NCBI GenBank assembly: GCA_907165275.2
Contig: OU015650.1
Coordinates: 13,732,001 to 13,796,000 of the forward strand
Source: Zygaena filipendulae
Taxonomy: Eukaryota > Arthropoda > Insecta > Lepidoptera > Zygaenidae
Length of the DNA stretch: 64,000 nucleotides
Direction of reading: 5' to 3'
Position numbers and translations under genes: made by a program. Each line of letters begins with the position of its first letter. Position 1 is the stretch's first letter. The notes under the pieces are model-generated. The model saw nothing but the letters and a program-made list of their open reading frames with translations. It made no database searches and was not told the DNA's origin. Positions 42,701 through 49,475 of the stretch are shown here, one piece after another.

Positions 42701-44168
42701 GCGTAAGTAATAGCTGGGTCAACCCATCGACACTGCCTTCAAGCAAAAGTTACAATGGATCTATGCAACAACTTCCTTACCAACTTTGGAATACCTAACC
42801 AAATCCCCCTGACCGCGTCTTACATTGCATTGGTAAGGTTGGCGCAAAATGCTTTCATAAATCGGTTCAGCAATTAGTATGAAAGTGCTGATTCTTAAAA
42901 CATAGTGATTATTTGCTCAATAAGCTGGGTTTTCTACATTGTATTGCTTCACGTACTCGATTAATCTACCTACCTTGTATCATTATTAAATTTTTCAGTA
43001 ATACATAGGTACTAATGATCTTGGTGTATTATGTAAAACTATGAGTGTTATGTGTCCTTAATTTCGTCGACAGATAAAACTGACGACGATATGCCCGTTC
43101 ATAGTGGACACTGGACTCTGCAAGAAGCCAAAGATCAAGTACCCGTCGCTGATGAAGATAGTCTCACCGCAAAAAGCAGCGGATACCATTGTCGATGCGG
43201 TGCGCCGAAATTACCACGAGATCACCATACCTGGCTCCCTCAACTACATCACACACGTAAGTAATACTTGAGTAAACGAATCATTAGGAACTTTGAAAAT
43301 TGAAATAACAGCACTCATGGATGGCGCTAGACGCACTATAGAGTCGCATCAAATTTCTGCTAGAACTTCTGCAGAACAGTGCAATTTAGCCGTGGGTTTT
43401 CAACAAAAAAGTGATCATAATAATACCATTGAATTTTGCATACACTTTGTCAGAGGTACAGAAAAGGATATAGGGTACTTCTTATTCCCGCGGCAACTCC
43501 GAAATGGGCATGATGACTAAATTTTAATTTTTAGTCCGTCTTGTGGATTAATAAAAAATATTGGACACGTATTTTCTTTTTTTTACGTAGTCAAAAATAA
43601 CGGCGATACATTGGGTTGAAATTCCGTGTGACGTCACACCTATAATGACTAAATTTTAGTCCATCTTGTAGATTAATAAAAAATATTGGATACGTAGGTA
43701 TTTTTCCATTTTTTACGTAGTCAAAAAATAACGGCGATACAGTTGAAATTCCGTGTGACGTCACACCTAGGTACACTTTGTACTTAGTTATGACGGCACG
43801 AGCTCCCACTCCTAAACTTTAATGTGTTTTATCTAGGTACTTTTTCAATACTTAATTGGAAAAAGCAAAAAATATCTTTTATTATCTAACTGACGTACTA
43901 AATAGAATTTTGATTTTTATACCTTGTCATCATGTCCATTACCGCGGGTGAAATCGCAGGGGACAGCTAGTAAGGCCTATAAATTCGAGATATTTAAACC
44001 GTAGAGAACAGCTAGTTTGGTCAAAATTCAAATTATTTTACACATTATCATGTATGTTTGTTCACACAAAACCTGTATGTTTGTTCACAGTTCTGCAGGA
44101 TATTCCCGCAAGACGTTGCTATACATATAAAGGACTTCCTGGATTCCGGCCTTGATGCCGATCAGTAA
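21642..44168 (+). CDS. Short-chain dehydrogenase/reductase, epidermal retinol dehydrogenase 2-like (SDR16C type)
   Basis: NAD(P)-dependent oxidoreductase, expected on the ER membrane and acting on retinol/retinal or a related lipid alcohol. Seven coding exons join in frame to 332 aa: 21638-21703 (ATG at 21642), 38377-38536, 40104-40255, 40828-41005, 42517-42702, 43074-43256 and 44091-44168 (TAA 44166-44168). Every intron is GT-AG. Visible features: a hydrophobic anchor at about residues 34-61; the cofactor loop TGAGHGMG at 76-83; Asp101 after strand 2, which favours NAD(H); NNAG at 153-156; catalytic Ser206, Tyr219 and Lys223 in YCTSK. Length fits the family (about 300-340). No frameshift or stop. 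Intron 1 is 16.7 kb and repeat-filled. The exact substrate is not predictable; a 17-beta-HSD13-like name is also possible. Confidence 0.94.
21715..22120 (+). mobile_element. Helitron-like element carrying a 190-bp insertion
   Basis: Starts ACTAATATTATAAATTCAAA and ends GGGGAACAGCTA. The central CGTTATCAGGGGCA motif appears twice, near 21809 and 21995. Between the two lies a GC-rich segment with GGGCCGGAACGCCCCGG that other copies lack. Confidence 0.65.
22536..22670 (+). mobile_element. tRNA-derived SINE fragment
   Basis: Contains CCGCTAATCAAGAGGTTCC followed by GGGTTCGATTCCCGGTGGG, a tRNA B box, then GTGATGAACGCAAGG. There is no A box or cloverleaf, so it is not a functional tRNA. It ends where MITE 22671-22982 begins. 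Confidence 0.6.
22671..22982. mobile_element. MITE family 2, copy 2
   Basis: Left end TATACAACCTGTGAATGAAT. The interior GGAGGTGACCTATCTACG matches the other copies. The right end is replaced by a hairpin (ACCAAGC TTGCTA GCTTGGT), so the inverted terminus is lost there. Confidence 0.65.
23092..23274 (+). mobile_element. Helitron-like element
   Basis: From ATGTCTGTCTGTCTGTTTG to GGGGCACAGCTAGT. Confidence 0.65.
23276..23454 (+). mobile_element. Helitron-like element, tandem to previous copy
   Basis: Starts TTATTATAAACGCGAATGTG and ends GAGTACAGCTGGT. The hairpin is decayed. Confidence 0.55.
23539..23754. mobile_element. MITE family 5 with perfect 24-bp inverted ends
   Basis: Left GGAGCTAGGATGCGCAAC, right GTTGCGCATCCTAGCTCC, each extended by CATGATA or its complement. 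216 bp, no coding capacity. The palindrome GATAAAATTTTATC lies beside the right end. Confidence 0.8.
23757..24328. mobile_element. Element with GGGCTCTTATTCACTAT ends
   Basis: The left GGGCTCTTATTCACTAT is the near reverse complement of the right ATAGTGAATAAGGACCC. Inside, CGCGCGTTATGGGCAAG and GCGCGTTATGGGCAAG occur about 170 bp apart, which indicates an internal duplication. A 180-bp repeat (23816-23997) is nested in its left half. Confidence 0.55.
23816..23997 (+). mobile_element. SINE-like repeat GCTGCCAACTGAAAACC, copy 1
   Basis: Starts GCTGCCAACTGAAAACCAGC and ends TGCTGAAATAAATTTATTTT followed by a CTTCTTCTT tail. A second copy with the same start and end is at 52636-52804. Shared ends plus a T-rich simple tail suggest a SINE or the 3' end of a LINE. 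Confidence 0.65.
24499..24740 (-). mobile_element. Helitron-like element, CCTTGGGGGTTGAA subtype
   Basis: From AGACTGGCTATCCCGCG to TTTTATATATATAGATGAT. Confidence 0.55.
24929..25181. mobile_element. Palindromic TA-inserting MITE (family 6)
   Basis: A 253-bp element whose two arms of about 95 bp are inverted copies. The left arm has CGGGGTGGCCCACGGATATG and GAATATTGTAGATGGAAC; the right arm has the complements and ends GTGGGACGCCCTG. It is flanked by TA on both sides (24927-24928 and 25182-25183), as for Tc1/mariner derivatives. As RNA it would fold into a long hairpin. Confidence 0.8.
25192..25349 (-). mobile_element. Helitron-like element, degraded
   Basis: Contains ACGGCGTTAATTATGGAGTT and GCGTAACAATCCAACAAAC. 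Confidence 0.5.
25382..25553 (-). mobile_element. Helitron-like element, degraded
   Basis: Starts ACTAGTATGCGAAATGCG, then GGGATAAAAAGTTCCCCATG and GTGAAAGTGTAACCAACAAA. Confidence 0.55.
25582..25818. mobile_element. PIF/Harbinger-type MITE (family 7), copy 1
   Basis: 237 bp, CCGCCGCACTCAGAGTCGAC to the inverse GTCGACTCTGAGTGCGGCCG, with arms of about 100 bp. Flanked by TTA on both sides (25579-25581 and 25819-25821), matching the TWA duplication of Harbinger. Copy 2 at 59205-59441 has the same length. Confidence 0.8.
26018..26090 (+). mobile_element. tRNA-derived SINE fragment, decayed
   Basis: CCTCTCCGCAAATCAAGAGG, GTTCCGTCGGAATTCGAC and GGCGGACTTTGTAC are a mutated version of 22536-22670. 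Confidence 0.45.
26345..26665. repeat. Unclassified repeat family 1, copy 2
   Basis: GAGGCAGGCGCGCTACCGTTG, CTTCTTTTGCTGCCATCCC and TTTAGTGCGTGATGAATAG follow in the same order as at 7257-7640. Confidence 0.6.
26680..28005. other. Intron 1 of the dehydrogenase, nothing assigned
   Basis: Unique-looking AT-rich sequence. A short CG-rich patch (GCGCGTGCGTTGCACCGCTG) lies at about 26,921. Confidence 0.4.
28010..28071 (+). mobile_element. Helitron-like 3' end remnant
   Basis: AACGCGAGTGAAACCAAGGG then AATACCTAGTT. Confidence 0.4.
28186..28358. repeat. Unclassified repeat family 1, partial copy 3
   Basis: Shares CTTCTTTTGCTGCCATCCC and TTTCTTTACGTTAGTGCG with copies 1 and 2. It lacks both outer parts. 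Confidence 0.55.
28527..28560. repeat. (AAT)n tail of the LINE
   Basis: About eleven AAT units with one slip, at the 3' end of the minus-strand element, right after its AATAAAG. It looks like the simple repeat added at target-primed reverse transcription. Confidence 0.75.
28679..31491 (-). pseudogene. LINE ORF2: APE endonuclease plus reverse transcriptase, one frameshift
   Basis: The 5' part (31491 to 29548, 647 aa) has endonuclease motifs SFNCKSL, LQETWL, GDFNAHP and SDHLPM, then reverse transcriptase motifs NYRPISL, QFGFRPGLSTD and DLSRAFD. It stops after LRRLQVLKKW. The 3' part (29554 to 28679, 291 aa) continues in another frame with RFWYGGQ, GVRQGGLTSPDLFN, the catalytic YADD (LSYADDMVLL) and FKYLGH. 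The two frames overlap by only a few bases near 29,550, which fits a single-base indel in an otherwise open ORF of about 940 aa. No RNase H seen. Confidence 0.92.
31494..32585 (-). CDS. LINE ORF1 (gag-like nucleic-acid-binding protein)
   Basis: 363 aa, complete from ATG at 32585 to TAA at 31494. The N-terminal third is helical (LRHPTFVAKNLGRLPPVTFD, then DVTRLLKDIVILKTELQNL, probably coiled coil). A basic middle has RRRR. The C-terminal part (AEMTCGIYISRLKKETVVDD to the end) has the look of the RRM-like chaperone domain found in many LINE ORF1 proteins. No CCHC knuckle seen. Its stop lies two bases from the ORF2 ATG, so ORF2 may be translated by reinitiation. Confidence 0.85.
   Translation of the reverse strand: MSSAVNKCDTMSVNLIINEFLTFIQNKLDVIDELSILQICASNFTDSEIEGGKSILFETLGEKIIQRKGEDKSKKNIKDVIKIFKETDPLRHPTFVAKNLGRLPPVTFDYVDVTRLLKDIVILKTELQNLRNDSATKTELTELHSVIDSELSDIRSCVDKQKHNIATHKEDRRGAAATPLSPAGRPSPRRRRTNECDGDGMVEPSGRVYSDSFDTLLSPVNTYRDIVVHRRTPKRTNMNFVRNRERDGSIYNTVSNKRNPRISNKCGTAQGLSKLQVAEMTCGIYISRLKKETVVDDVKEHIRSKGEECIDVQTLLQKQEVNFNSYKIIVPKHKADVFLQNDFWPAGIMFRRFRERVFNKTPY
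32876..32971 (+). mobile_element. Helitron-like 5' end, truncated
   Basis: Starts ACTAATATTATAAATGCGAA and carries AACGGCTCAACCGATCATCA, then breaks off before the 3' half. Confidence 0.6.
32975..34090. other. Intron 1, nothing assigned
   Basis: No gene seen. A short (AAATA)n-like tract is near 33,345. Confidence 0.4.
34095..34157 (-). repeat. Fragment of the ACCGACTTCCAAAAAGG family
   Basis: ACATACATACAGCCGAATGC then CCTCCTCCTTTTTGGGTGTC, the inverted terminus of that family. Confidence 0.55.
34485..34835. mobile_element. MITE family 2, copy 3 (reverse orientation)
   Basis: TATACAACGTGTTAATGAAT on the left and TCATTAACACGTATA on the right. The interior TAGATAGGTCACCTCC is the complement of that in copies 1 and 2. 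GC-rich CGGACGCCGCCGCCCGCCC in the middle. Confidence 0.8.
34840..35780. other. Intron 1, nothing assigned
   Basis: No element ends or coding frame recognised. A CG-richer stretch lies around 35,080-35,290. Confidence 0.4.
35787..35838. repeat. Perfect 52-bp palindrome
   Basis: The left arm TAATATTTTGTCGTTAAAAT then AGCTAT (26 bases) is followed directly by its exact reverse complement, with no spacer. A TATATAGCTATATATATAGC tract lies just to the left. Confidence 0.95.
35972..36062 (+). mobile_element. Helitron-like element, internally deleted
   Basis: TTAATATTATAAATCCGAAT at the left, CAGGTGAAAAGCTAGT at the right. Confidence 0.55.
36071..36360 (+). mobile_element. Helitron-like element, long subtype, near complete
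   Basis: ACAAATAAATAAAATTAAAG head, GCTCTTCACTAAATGCATAC, a CTGTCTGTCAGTCAGTCTG tract, ending CAGGGAACAGCTGT. Confidence 0.65.
36364..36531 (+). mobile_element. Helitron-like element
   Basis: From CTTACATATAAGAATGAATT to AAGGCACAGCTAGT. Third consecutive copy in this cluster. Confidence 0.6.
36532..36980. other. Intron 1, nothing assigned
   Basis: Contains a 20-base A run near 36,630 and a GC-richer GTAGCCGGCCGGGCAGTGC at 36,721. No gene. Confidence 0.4.
36985..37272 (-). mobile_element. Chimeric Helitron-like copy
   Basis: The first part (to about 37,205) is the long subtype ending at GACACTTCAATGATCG. It then switches to the classic subtype (GTGAAAGCGTAACAAACAAA). The join suggests template switching or nested insertion. 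Confidence 0.5.
37278..37467 (-). mobile_element. Helitron-like element, classic subtype
   Basis: ACTAGCTCTCTACTCCCCGC to CGCACTTATAATATTAGTTA. Confidence 0.65.
37738..37939 (-). mobile_element. Helitron-like element, classic subtype
   Basis: ACTATAGCTTTTCCCCGAG to GCAATGAACAATATTAG. Confidence 0.6.
37940..37993 (-). mobile_element. Helitron-like 3' end remnant
   Basis: AACTAGCTTATTCCACACGG then CACACGAATTTCGAGATTCC. Abuts the previous copy. Confidence 0.5.
38045..38125 (+). mobile_element. tRNA-derived SINE fragment
   Basis: CGGCTGGTCACTAGCACC, CTCTCCGCTAATCAATAGGC and GGGTTCGATTCCCGTTGGGG (B box). Confidence 0.55.
38126..38225 (-). mobile_element. GTTGCCAGGTGTCCGGC repeat, possibly hAT-related
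   Basis: GTTGCCAGGTGTCCGGCTTT is followed by two more TCCGGC/GCCCGGC motifs. It looks like one end of a DNA transposon, but no partner end was found. Confidence 0.35.
38627..38680 (+). mobile_element. tRNA-derived SINE fragment, decayed
   Basis: CTCCGCTCATCAAGAGGTTC, CGGGTGCGATCTCTTGTGCC. In intron 2 of the dehydrogenase. Confidence 0.4.
38858..38988 (+). mobile_element. Helitron-like element, decayed
   Basis: GGTATAGGTACACAGAAGGA, then GCAGGTGAAACCGATGGGGC and CAGTTAGT. Confidence 0.5.
39563..39769 (-). mobile_element. Helitron-like element
   Basis: AACTAGCTGTTCCCCGGGG to CCTCTTTCCAATATTAGTA. It lies head to head (5' ends adjacent) with the next copy. Confidence 0.65.
39770..40078 (+). 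mobile_element. Helitron-like element, 'CCGCGATTCTGTACATTGAA' subtype
   Basis: Starts at TAAAAGAGTATTGAATCCGC and ends GGGGCACAACTAGT, 25 bases before exon 3 of the dehydrogenase (40104), so it supplies part of the intron 2 acceptor region. Same subtype at 42108-42405. Confidence 0.65.
42108..42405 (+). mobile_element. Helitron-like element, same subtype as 39770-40078
   Basis: TATACTATAATAAAAGAGTA to GGGGCACAGCTAGT. In intron 4, about 110 bp before exon 5. Confidence 0.65.
43428..43971 (+). mobile_element. Helitron-like element split by a MITE
   Basis: The left part is TTGAATTTTGCATACACTTT to CGGCAACTCCGAAAT. The right part is ATTACCGCGGGTGAAATCGC to GGACAGCTAGT. Removing 43506-43937 restores a continuous element, which gives the insertion order. 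Confidence 0.7.
43506..43937. mobile_element. MITE family 3, copy nested in a Helitron-like element
   Basis: Ends GGGCATGATGAC and GTCATCATGTCC are inverted, with AT on both sides (43504-43505 and 43938-43939). Subterminal TAGTCCGTC and its near inverse flank the body. The left-hand module AATATTGGACACGTA...AACGGCGATAC...CCGTGTGACGTCACACC is present twice in tandem. Confidence 0.75.
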
Positions 44169-45400
44169 AGGTGCTGAGTAAATGAAGGTGTTAACAGAAC
44201 AGACTGTGTACCAGTGTAATAGTAGATTATACACCAAGGGGATAAAGCACTGTTTTATGTCACGGGCGCTACATTGAATCCTGAACATAACGAAGGACTC
44301 CAAATTTAACTCCCGAGCGCAGCGAGGGTGTTATAAGTTAATTCCCGACCAAAGGGAGGGAATTAAGATTGAGTCCTGAGTGCAGTGAGGGATTCAAGCG
44401 CCCAAGAAAAAAACAGTTTTATCCCTGTGGTGTATACTCTACTTTTCTCACATAATGCGAGACAATAAAAAACCAGGCTTAGTAGATCCTATATAGCCAC
44501 TTCTTTCAGCTGGCGTGGCCTACTCGATTTGACAAACAAATGAAGTTCGTCTCACTGCGAATCTAGTGGGCCACGGCTTCGGTCTTCGAAAATCGAGTTG
44601 GCCGCGCCCGCTGAGAACACATTCTGTTTAGCGAAATGAGACGTTATGGACATAGCAATAAGAGTTATGAAAGTGAAAATCACATTATTGACCAGCGGGT
44701 TATAATGAAATTCAATAGAACATTATAACCCGGCTAAAGCCAAGAGATATAATGTCTTGCTTTCGGTAAGGTTTACATGACATATAATTCGGCATTGTCG
44801 AGCATGTGGTGTGAAAAATGTGTTACCAATATTTTAAACATAAATCTAATCGAGTTATAGCCAAGATATTAGAAAGATATAGGCTAATAATCCGATTTTT
44901 AAACGAAGTAGAACTAGAGGTATGTTGGATAGAGTTGGTTGCGAGTGAGTGATAGGTATGTAAATTTAAATAAGTAAGCGTTTGCAGGGATAGTCTTATT
45001 GATTTTGTAGGTATAAAGTTTTATTAATTTTGTATCATACATTATTTTGTGTCGTTAGGATAATAGGTAGATCCTCAGAGTAACAAATATAATACGTTCT
45101 ATTTGTAATTTTGGATATTTATGAATAAAGTAAGCGGGACCAAATGAAATAAGATTAGAAATAGTTTACCAAGTTCGGTTAGCTGAAACTTGGCGAACAC
45201 ACAGCTGTGTGTCTGCCATCGATATAAATAATTTATGCCTACATATTGTAATGCATTATAAAATGTGACAAGTATACGTTTACGTATGTTAAAAGCTCTC
45301 AATGTTTTGTGGACGTAGGTAATCTACAATTTGTGCCAGCGTAAAGTAGACCGTATGTGGATGTAAAACTAAGTTTTAATAAAGAAAAATTTTAAAACTG
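44169..45400 (+). other. 3' UTR of the dehydrogenase with polyadenylation signal
   Basis: No further splice or coding signal follows the TAA. AATAAA at 45378-45383 (GTTTTAATAAAG) is the first strong signal followed by T-rich DNA. A segment at about 44,305-44,405 with GAGCGCAGCGAGGG and GAGTGCAGTGAGGG looks like a low-complexity interspersed repeat inside the UTR. An earlier end is possible. Confidence 0.5.
45378..45383 (+). terminator. AATAAA polyadenylation signal
   Basis: The best candidate for the dehydrogenase transcript end, about 1.2 kb after the stop codon. Confidence 0.5.
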
Positions 45401-45736
45401 AAAATAAAATTTATTTCACTTACGTTACCCAATTGACTGGATGATGCCGTTACAAGTTTACAAGCGAAGCAATTAATAATAATCACTACGTTTACTTTTA
45501 CCTTCTAAGGACAATCATTTTGTTTTAAATAAAAAAATATAACCACCTTTTAAATAAAAATATATAAATACCTAGTTAAGTAAGTACTTTATTATTTCCA
45601 TGTTTATAACACTAACTTGGTGCTACGGCGGATGGAGGTAGTAGGTACGTTCTTTATTCTTTTTTATCTAGATCAAAATTTATCTAAAATTATAATTTCC
45701 TATTTTTTACTGTCGGCGGTAGAGCTTTGTCTAAAC

Positions 45737-45926
45737 TAAAATGACACGAACCACTTCTCCATAAGCAGTTTTAGATGTGCGATATCATGACGTATGGATA
45801 ATATCTCTTTAATAGTGTGAGTGCGGCGACACTATGCGGCAACTGAGGACGAATGGCAAGACCAGCGTATCGATATTTTAACGGTTGTGCGTGTGCGTAT
45901 GCCCCATGAAGGGGCGCGTCATTTTA
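45737..45926. mobile_element. MITE family 8 (TAAAATGACGCG ends), copy 1
   Basis: TAAAATGACACGAACCACTT at the left and GGGGCGCGTCATTTTA at the right. The interior has GTGTGAGTGCGGCGACACTA and TATCGATATTTTAACGGTT. 190 bp. The ORF at 45821-46012 overlaps it and is not a gene. Confidence 0.7.
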
Positions 45927-46582
45927 GCTTAGATAAGCAAGTATTGTTTTTCACGTTGCGCACAGCGACCAAAACTACTGTTTACACAAAACACAAATCA
46001 ATAAAAACTTAAACAAGCTCCTTTGTTAGATTTTAAATTTATACTTGAACCTTTTTTTCTGTCCCTGTATTCTTCTTCCTGCTCTTCACATCCTGGCTGA
46101 CTCTGCTGCAGCTTCGCGACCCCCACGGATCCCAAAGAGTATAATATAGTGACTAGATACATATTTAATTTACGCCCCATTCACTTATTCAGCTAATTAG
46201 TTCAACAAGTGGGGAGCAAAGTGGGCAACATTTAGTTAAACGAGTAAATAACATACCAGAATATTACAATACTATATTTATTTAAACATTTTAAACAATT
46301 TCTTTATTTAGATATATTTTATACATTCTCTAATATGTGTACCTAATTAGAGGTATATATCATTATGTTCTCAACACATATTACCATAGCGTATTTATTT
46401 GGCTAATGCCTTCCCTTTTATTTTTTTCAGGATTTTGGTAACAGGTGTCTAACTGAGAGATAGCAAAGATGCAGCCAGTAATGAGTTTAAAAAACTCCAC
46501 TTTTACGAAGCTCGTATTAGACACTAGACAGAGAGGTTATCCTATTTTATAGACACTGCAAGTTCGTAGAGATCATCTAAGC

Positions 46583-46904
46583 TAAAATGACGCGCCCCAC
46601 CATCGGGTATACGCACACACAAAACCGTTAAAATATCGATACGACACAAATATAAAAAAATAATAACACACATATAAAAGTGTTAAAAATAGGATGTTTT
46701 TTATATTTGTATATATGTATGTTAGTTTGTAAGGTATTTATCTATGGGCCCATGTTGCCTGATAACAAAACAATAAATAAATAAATAAAATAAATAAACA
46801 AGTACGCAATACTGTCGCCGCACTCACACAATTAAATAGATATTATCTGATACATGAGCCCGCACATCTAAAACTGCTATTGAAGTAGTGGGGCGCGTCA
46901 TTTT
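46583..46904. mobile_element. MITE family 8, copy 2, inverted and enlarged
   Basis: TAAAATGACGCGCCCCACC at the left and GTAGTGGGGCGCGTCATTTT at the right. AACCGTTAAAATATCGATAC and GTCGCCGCACTCACAC are complements of copy 1. About 130 bp of AT-rich DNA with an (AAAT)n tract is inserted in the middle. Confidence 0.7.
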
Positions 46905-46906
46905 CT

Positions 46907-47385
46907 ATACTTATAATAAAACTGTAGAGGTCAATTCTGTACATTGAATATATATTCTAAATTAATATTGGAGGATGAATGGTGATCGATACTGATGCCA
47001 AAAATGCAATTAGTAATTTTTTTTCTGTCTGTCTGTCTGTCTGTATGTGCATGCATGGGTCAAAAACTACTGAAGGGATTTTAACCAAACTTGGTACGAT
47101 TGTAGTCCATACTCCTGGGCAGGTTATAGGCTATATAACATAGCGCTTAGACACATAGGAGCTTAGCAGTAACGATAAATTTGAAGCAAGTCGGATGAAA
47201 ATGCGCTTTGGAGCTCTTACCTCGCTTACGTTTACTCAATCACGCAAAAACGGCTGAACGGATTTGGATGAAATTTGGCATGCACGTTGTCAGGGGTACA
47301 GAGAAGGACATAGGGTACTTTTTATCCCGGACTTCCCGCGGGAACTCTGAAATTACCGCGGGTGAAACTGCGGGGCACAGCTAGT
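46907..47385 (+). mobile_element. Helitron-like element, large subtype, copy 1
   Basis: ATACTTATAATAAAACTGTA head, GATCGATACTGATGCCAAAA, a CTGTCTGTCTGTCTGTCTG tract, GTAGTCCATACTCCTGGGCA, ending GGGGCACAGCTAGT. Copy 2 of this subtype is at 57299-57826. Confidence 0.75.
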
Positions 47386-47389
47386 AGTC

Positions 47390-48400
47390 TAATAAAATTG
47401 CGAAAAAAAAAAACAGAATGTGCCATTCGAATAGTTAAATCAGGCAGTTGCACATTTTGGAGATGGAATTCACTCATCGTCAGATGCCTCTTCAAGATAT
47501 TTCAAAATTAAAATTTCATAGCTCAGTTTGTAGGCTTCTGTACTCTGATTTTGATTTTCTTCAAAGTTCAAATAGGTACATTTTAAAGCGAAATGAAGCC
47601 GTTAATGGTGCGAGGTTTTTTATTAAATTTCCGCCGCGAATTTTCACGACTTAGGGGTAACTTTCGTAGTGTAAATGTGGTTGGCATATTGTATGATCTG
47701 TCGTTCACTAACGATAAGTATTTATTATAATGACGAAGATACAAAATGCGTTGTGAAGCGTAGGTAGGTACCATTTGATTCTGTTGTGGTCACAGTTAAA
47801 AACTTAACATAATTACTTAATCTAGCCCATATATGTGCGCGTAATATTAAACAGCTGTGATTTTTCTTCTCGCGGCATTATGAAAAGTGCTGGCTGTTAC
47901 AAACAACGAAAAAATTATACATTTTACTAATTGCTACGATCTATTTTCTCGTTTGTAACACTTTTACTAAAAAAAAAAAAAAAATCAAACGACTAGTTGT
48001 TGGGACTGGCTACATCTTGCTAAAATATCTATAAAATTCTGAACCAGCTATTTAAGATGGAATTGTTCACAGGAAAAATTACCGTTCAAATAATATCAAA
48101 AATTGTATTTATAATCTCTCTACTGTGTATCTTTTAAATACAATATCCATTCAACACATTATGTGGGTAAATGGATATTATATTAAATTAAGTATTCACT
48201 ATTATAGATTTTACTTTACGGTTACCTACTATTACAATAAAATAAATATTTGATCCCAAATGCTTTTTGGAATCAGATTTTTGAGCAAAGTATCGAAGAC
48301 TAGGAAAAATAAGTTAAAACTCACAACAACTGCGAAGAGGATACGTGTTGGATATATTGGAGCTATGTAACTATTTTTAACTTACCTACTAATAAAACTA
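47390..48400. other. Intergenic between convergent genes, nothing assigned
   Basis: ORFs at 47448-47654 (plus) and 47583-47774 (minus) are short and unrecognised. Confidence 0.4.
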
Positions 48401-48404
48401 ATAT

Positions 48405-48447
48405 ACAGACGAATTGAGAACCTCCTTCTTTTTTAAGCCGGTTAAAA
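48405..48447 (-). repeat. Fragment of the ACCGACTTCCAAAAAGG family
   Basis: AATATACAGACGAATTGAGA, CCTCCTTCTTTTTTAAGCCG, GTTAAA. Confidence 0.45.
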
Positions 48448-48449
48448 TA

Positions 48450-49330
48450 ATGGCAATTTACAGTTTTTTACGTTACCTATATAAGAATTCCTTTTAAGCC
48501 TAAGGGAGAATTTCGTCTTCGTATATTTTCAAATTTACCTATTATGAAAAAATAATGCATCAAAATAATGTAGGCAGACGCTTAATTGCTCTACACATCC
48601 ACATAACATTTTTTATTACTTAAAACCTTAAATATAAGTACGTACTATTTTTTAATTATTTGGTTTAACCATATAAAGATTATTGACTAGATTTATATGA
48701 GGTTTAAAAATAATTTTATAAATAAAATTAGTTTTGTTAAAAGTTTGAGTTACAGCAATTTTGTTTATTTGCTCGGAAATGTGTTGAAAAACGTATGAAA
48801 CGTGCAAGCATTAAACTCTCTGCTCCGTTACGCCTTCACTTTTGGCTCGGACTTCAGCTTCGAGCTTAATGACTTACGTAGATCACTCGTTTCATAATTT
48901 ACTATTATCCCTTAGCTACATGACTACTAATTGACCTTAATCCCGAATCCGCGTTAGTGAAGTTTGGTTGGGCAGACTGGGTGTGCAGAAAATGAAAATA
49001 TGAGTAACTATATGTAATTATGTACCTACTTAGTTATTATGTCATCATTAACATAAAATAGTCAAATGCAAAAGTTTGTACATTTCTGTCTTACCTATTT
49101 ATGATACTAAGAAGACAACAAAACACTTGTTGATAAAATGGTAGATATAGATGCGTCCAAAGGTGATAAAGAATCAAAAATTATATTAGGTAAATCAAAA
49201 CGCGAAAATCTAAAAACTTTAAAGAATCAAAAACTTAAAAATAATTAGTTGTACGCTGCCATCTTTATATCTAGTATCAATTATTGTAAGTTACATTTTC
49301 TTTTATACTGACAGTTAATATATAGCTTTG
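48450..49330. other. Intergenic, nothing assigned
   Basis: AT-rich, without recognisable features. Confidence 0.45.
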
Positions 49331-49337
49331 GTACAGT

Positions 49338-49343
49338 TTTATT
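49338..49343 (-). terminator. AATAAA polyadenylation signal of the ORP gene
   Basis: TTTATT on the plus strand, about 133 bases after the minus-strand stop codon at 49476-49478. Confidence 0.6.
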
Positions 49344-49475
49344 AAATTTTGTGATGTAATTTTTGTAACCATTACAGAATTATATTCGAATGCATAATGC
49401 ATTAGATAGTAAAAGTTGTACAAACGCTTGGTGTTTTGCTAAATTGTTGCCAAAGTTGTTGGTAAACTAAAATTG

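Noticed and set aside
42561..42746. Minus ORF over dehydrogenase exon 5
   Set aside because: Antisense of the exon 42517-42702, which splices in frame on the plus strand.
47020..47045. CRISPR-like short repeats in the CTGT tracts
   Set aside because: Simple (CTGT)n microsatellites inside Helitron-like elements; no spacers and a eukaryotic context.
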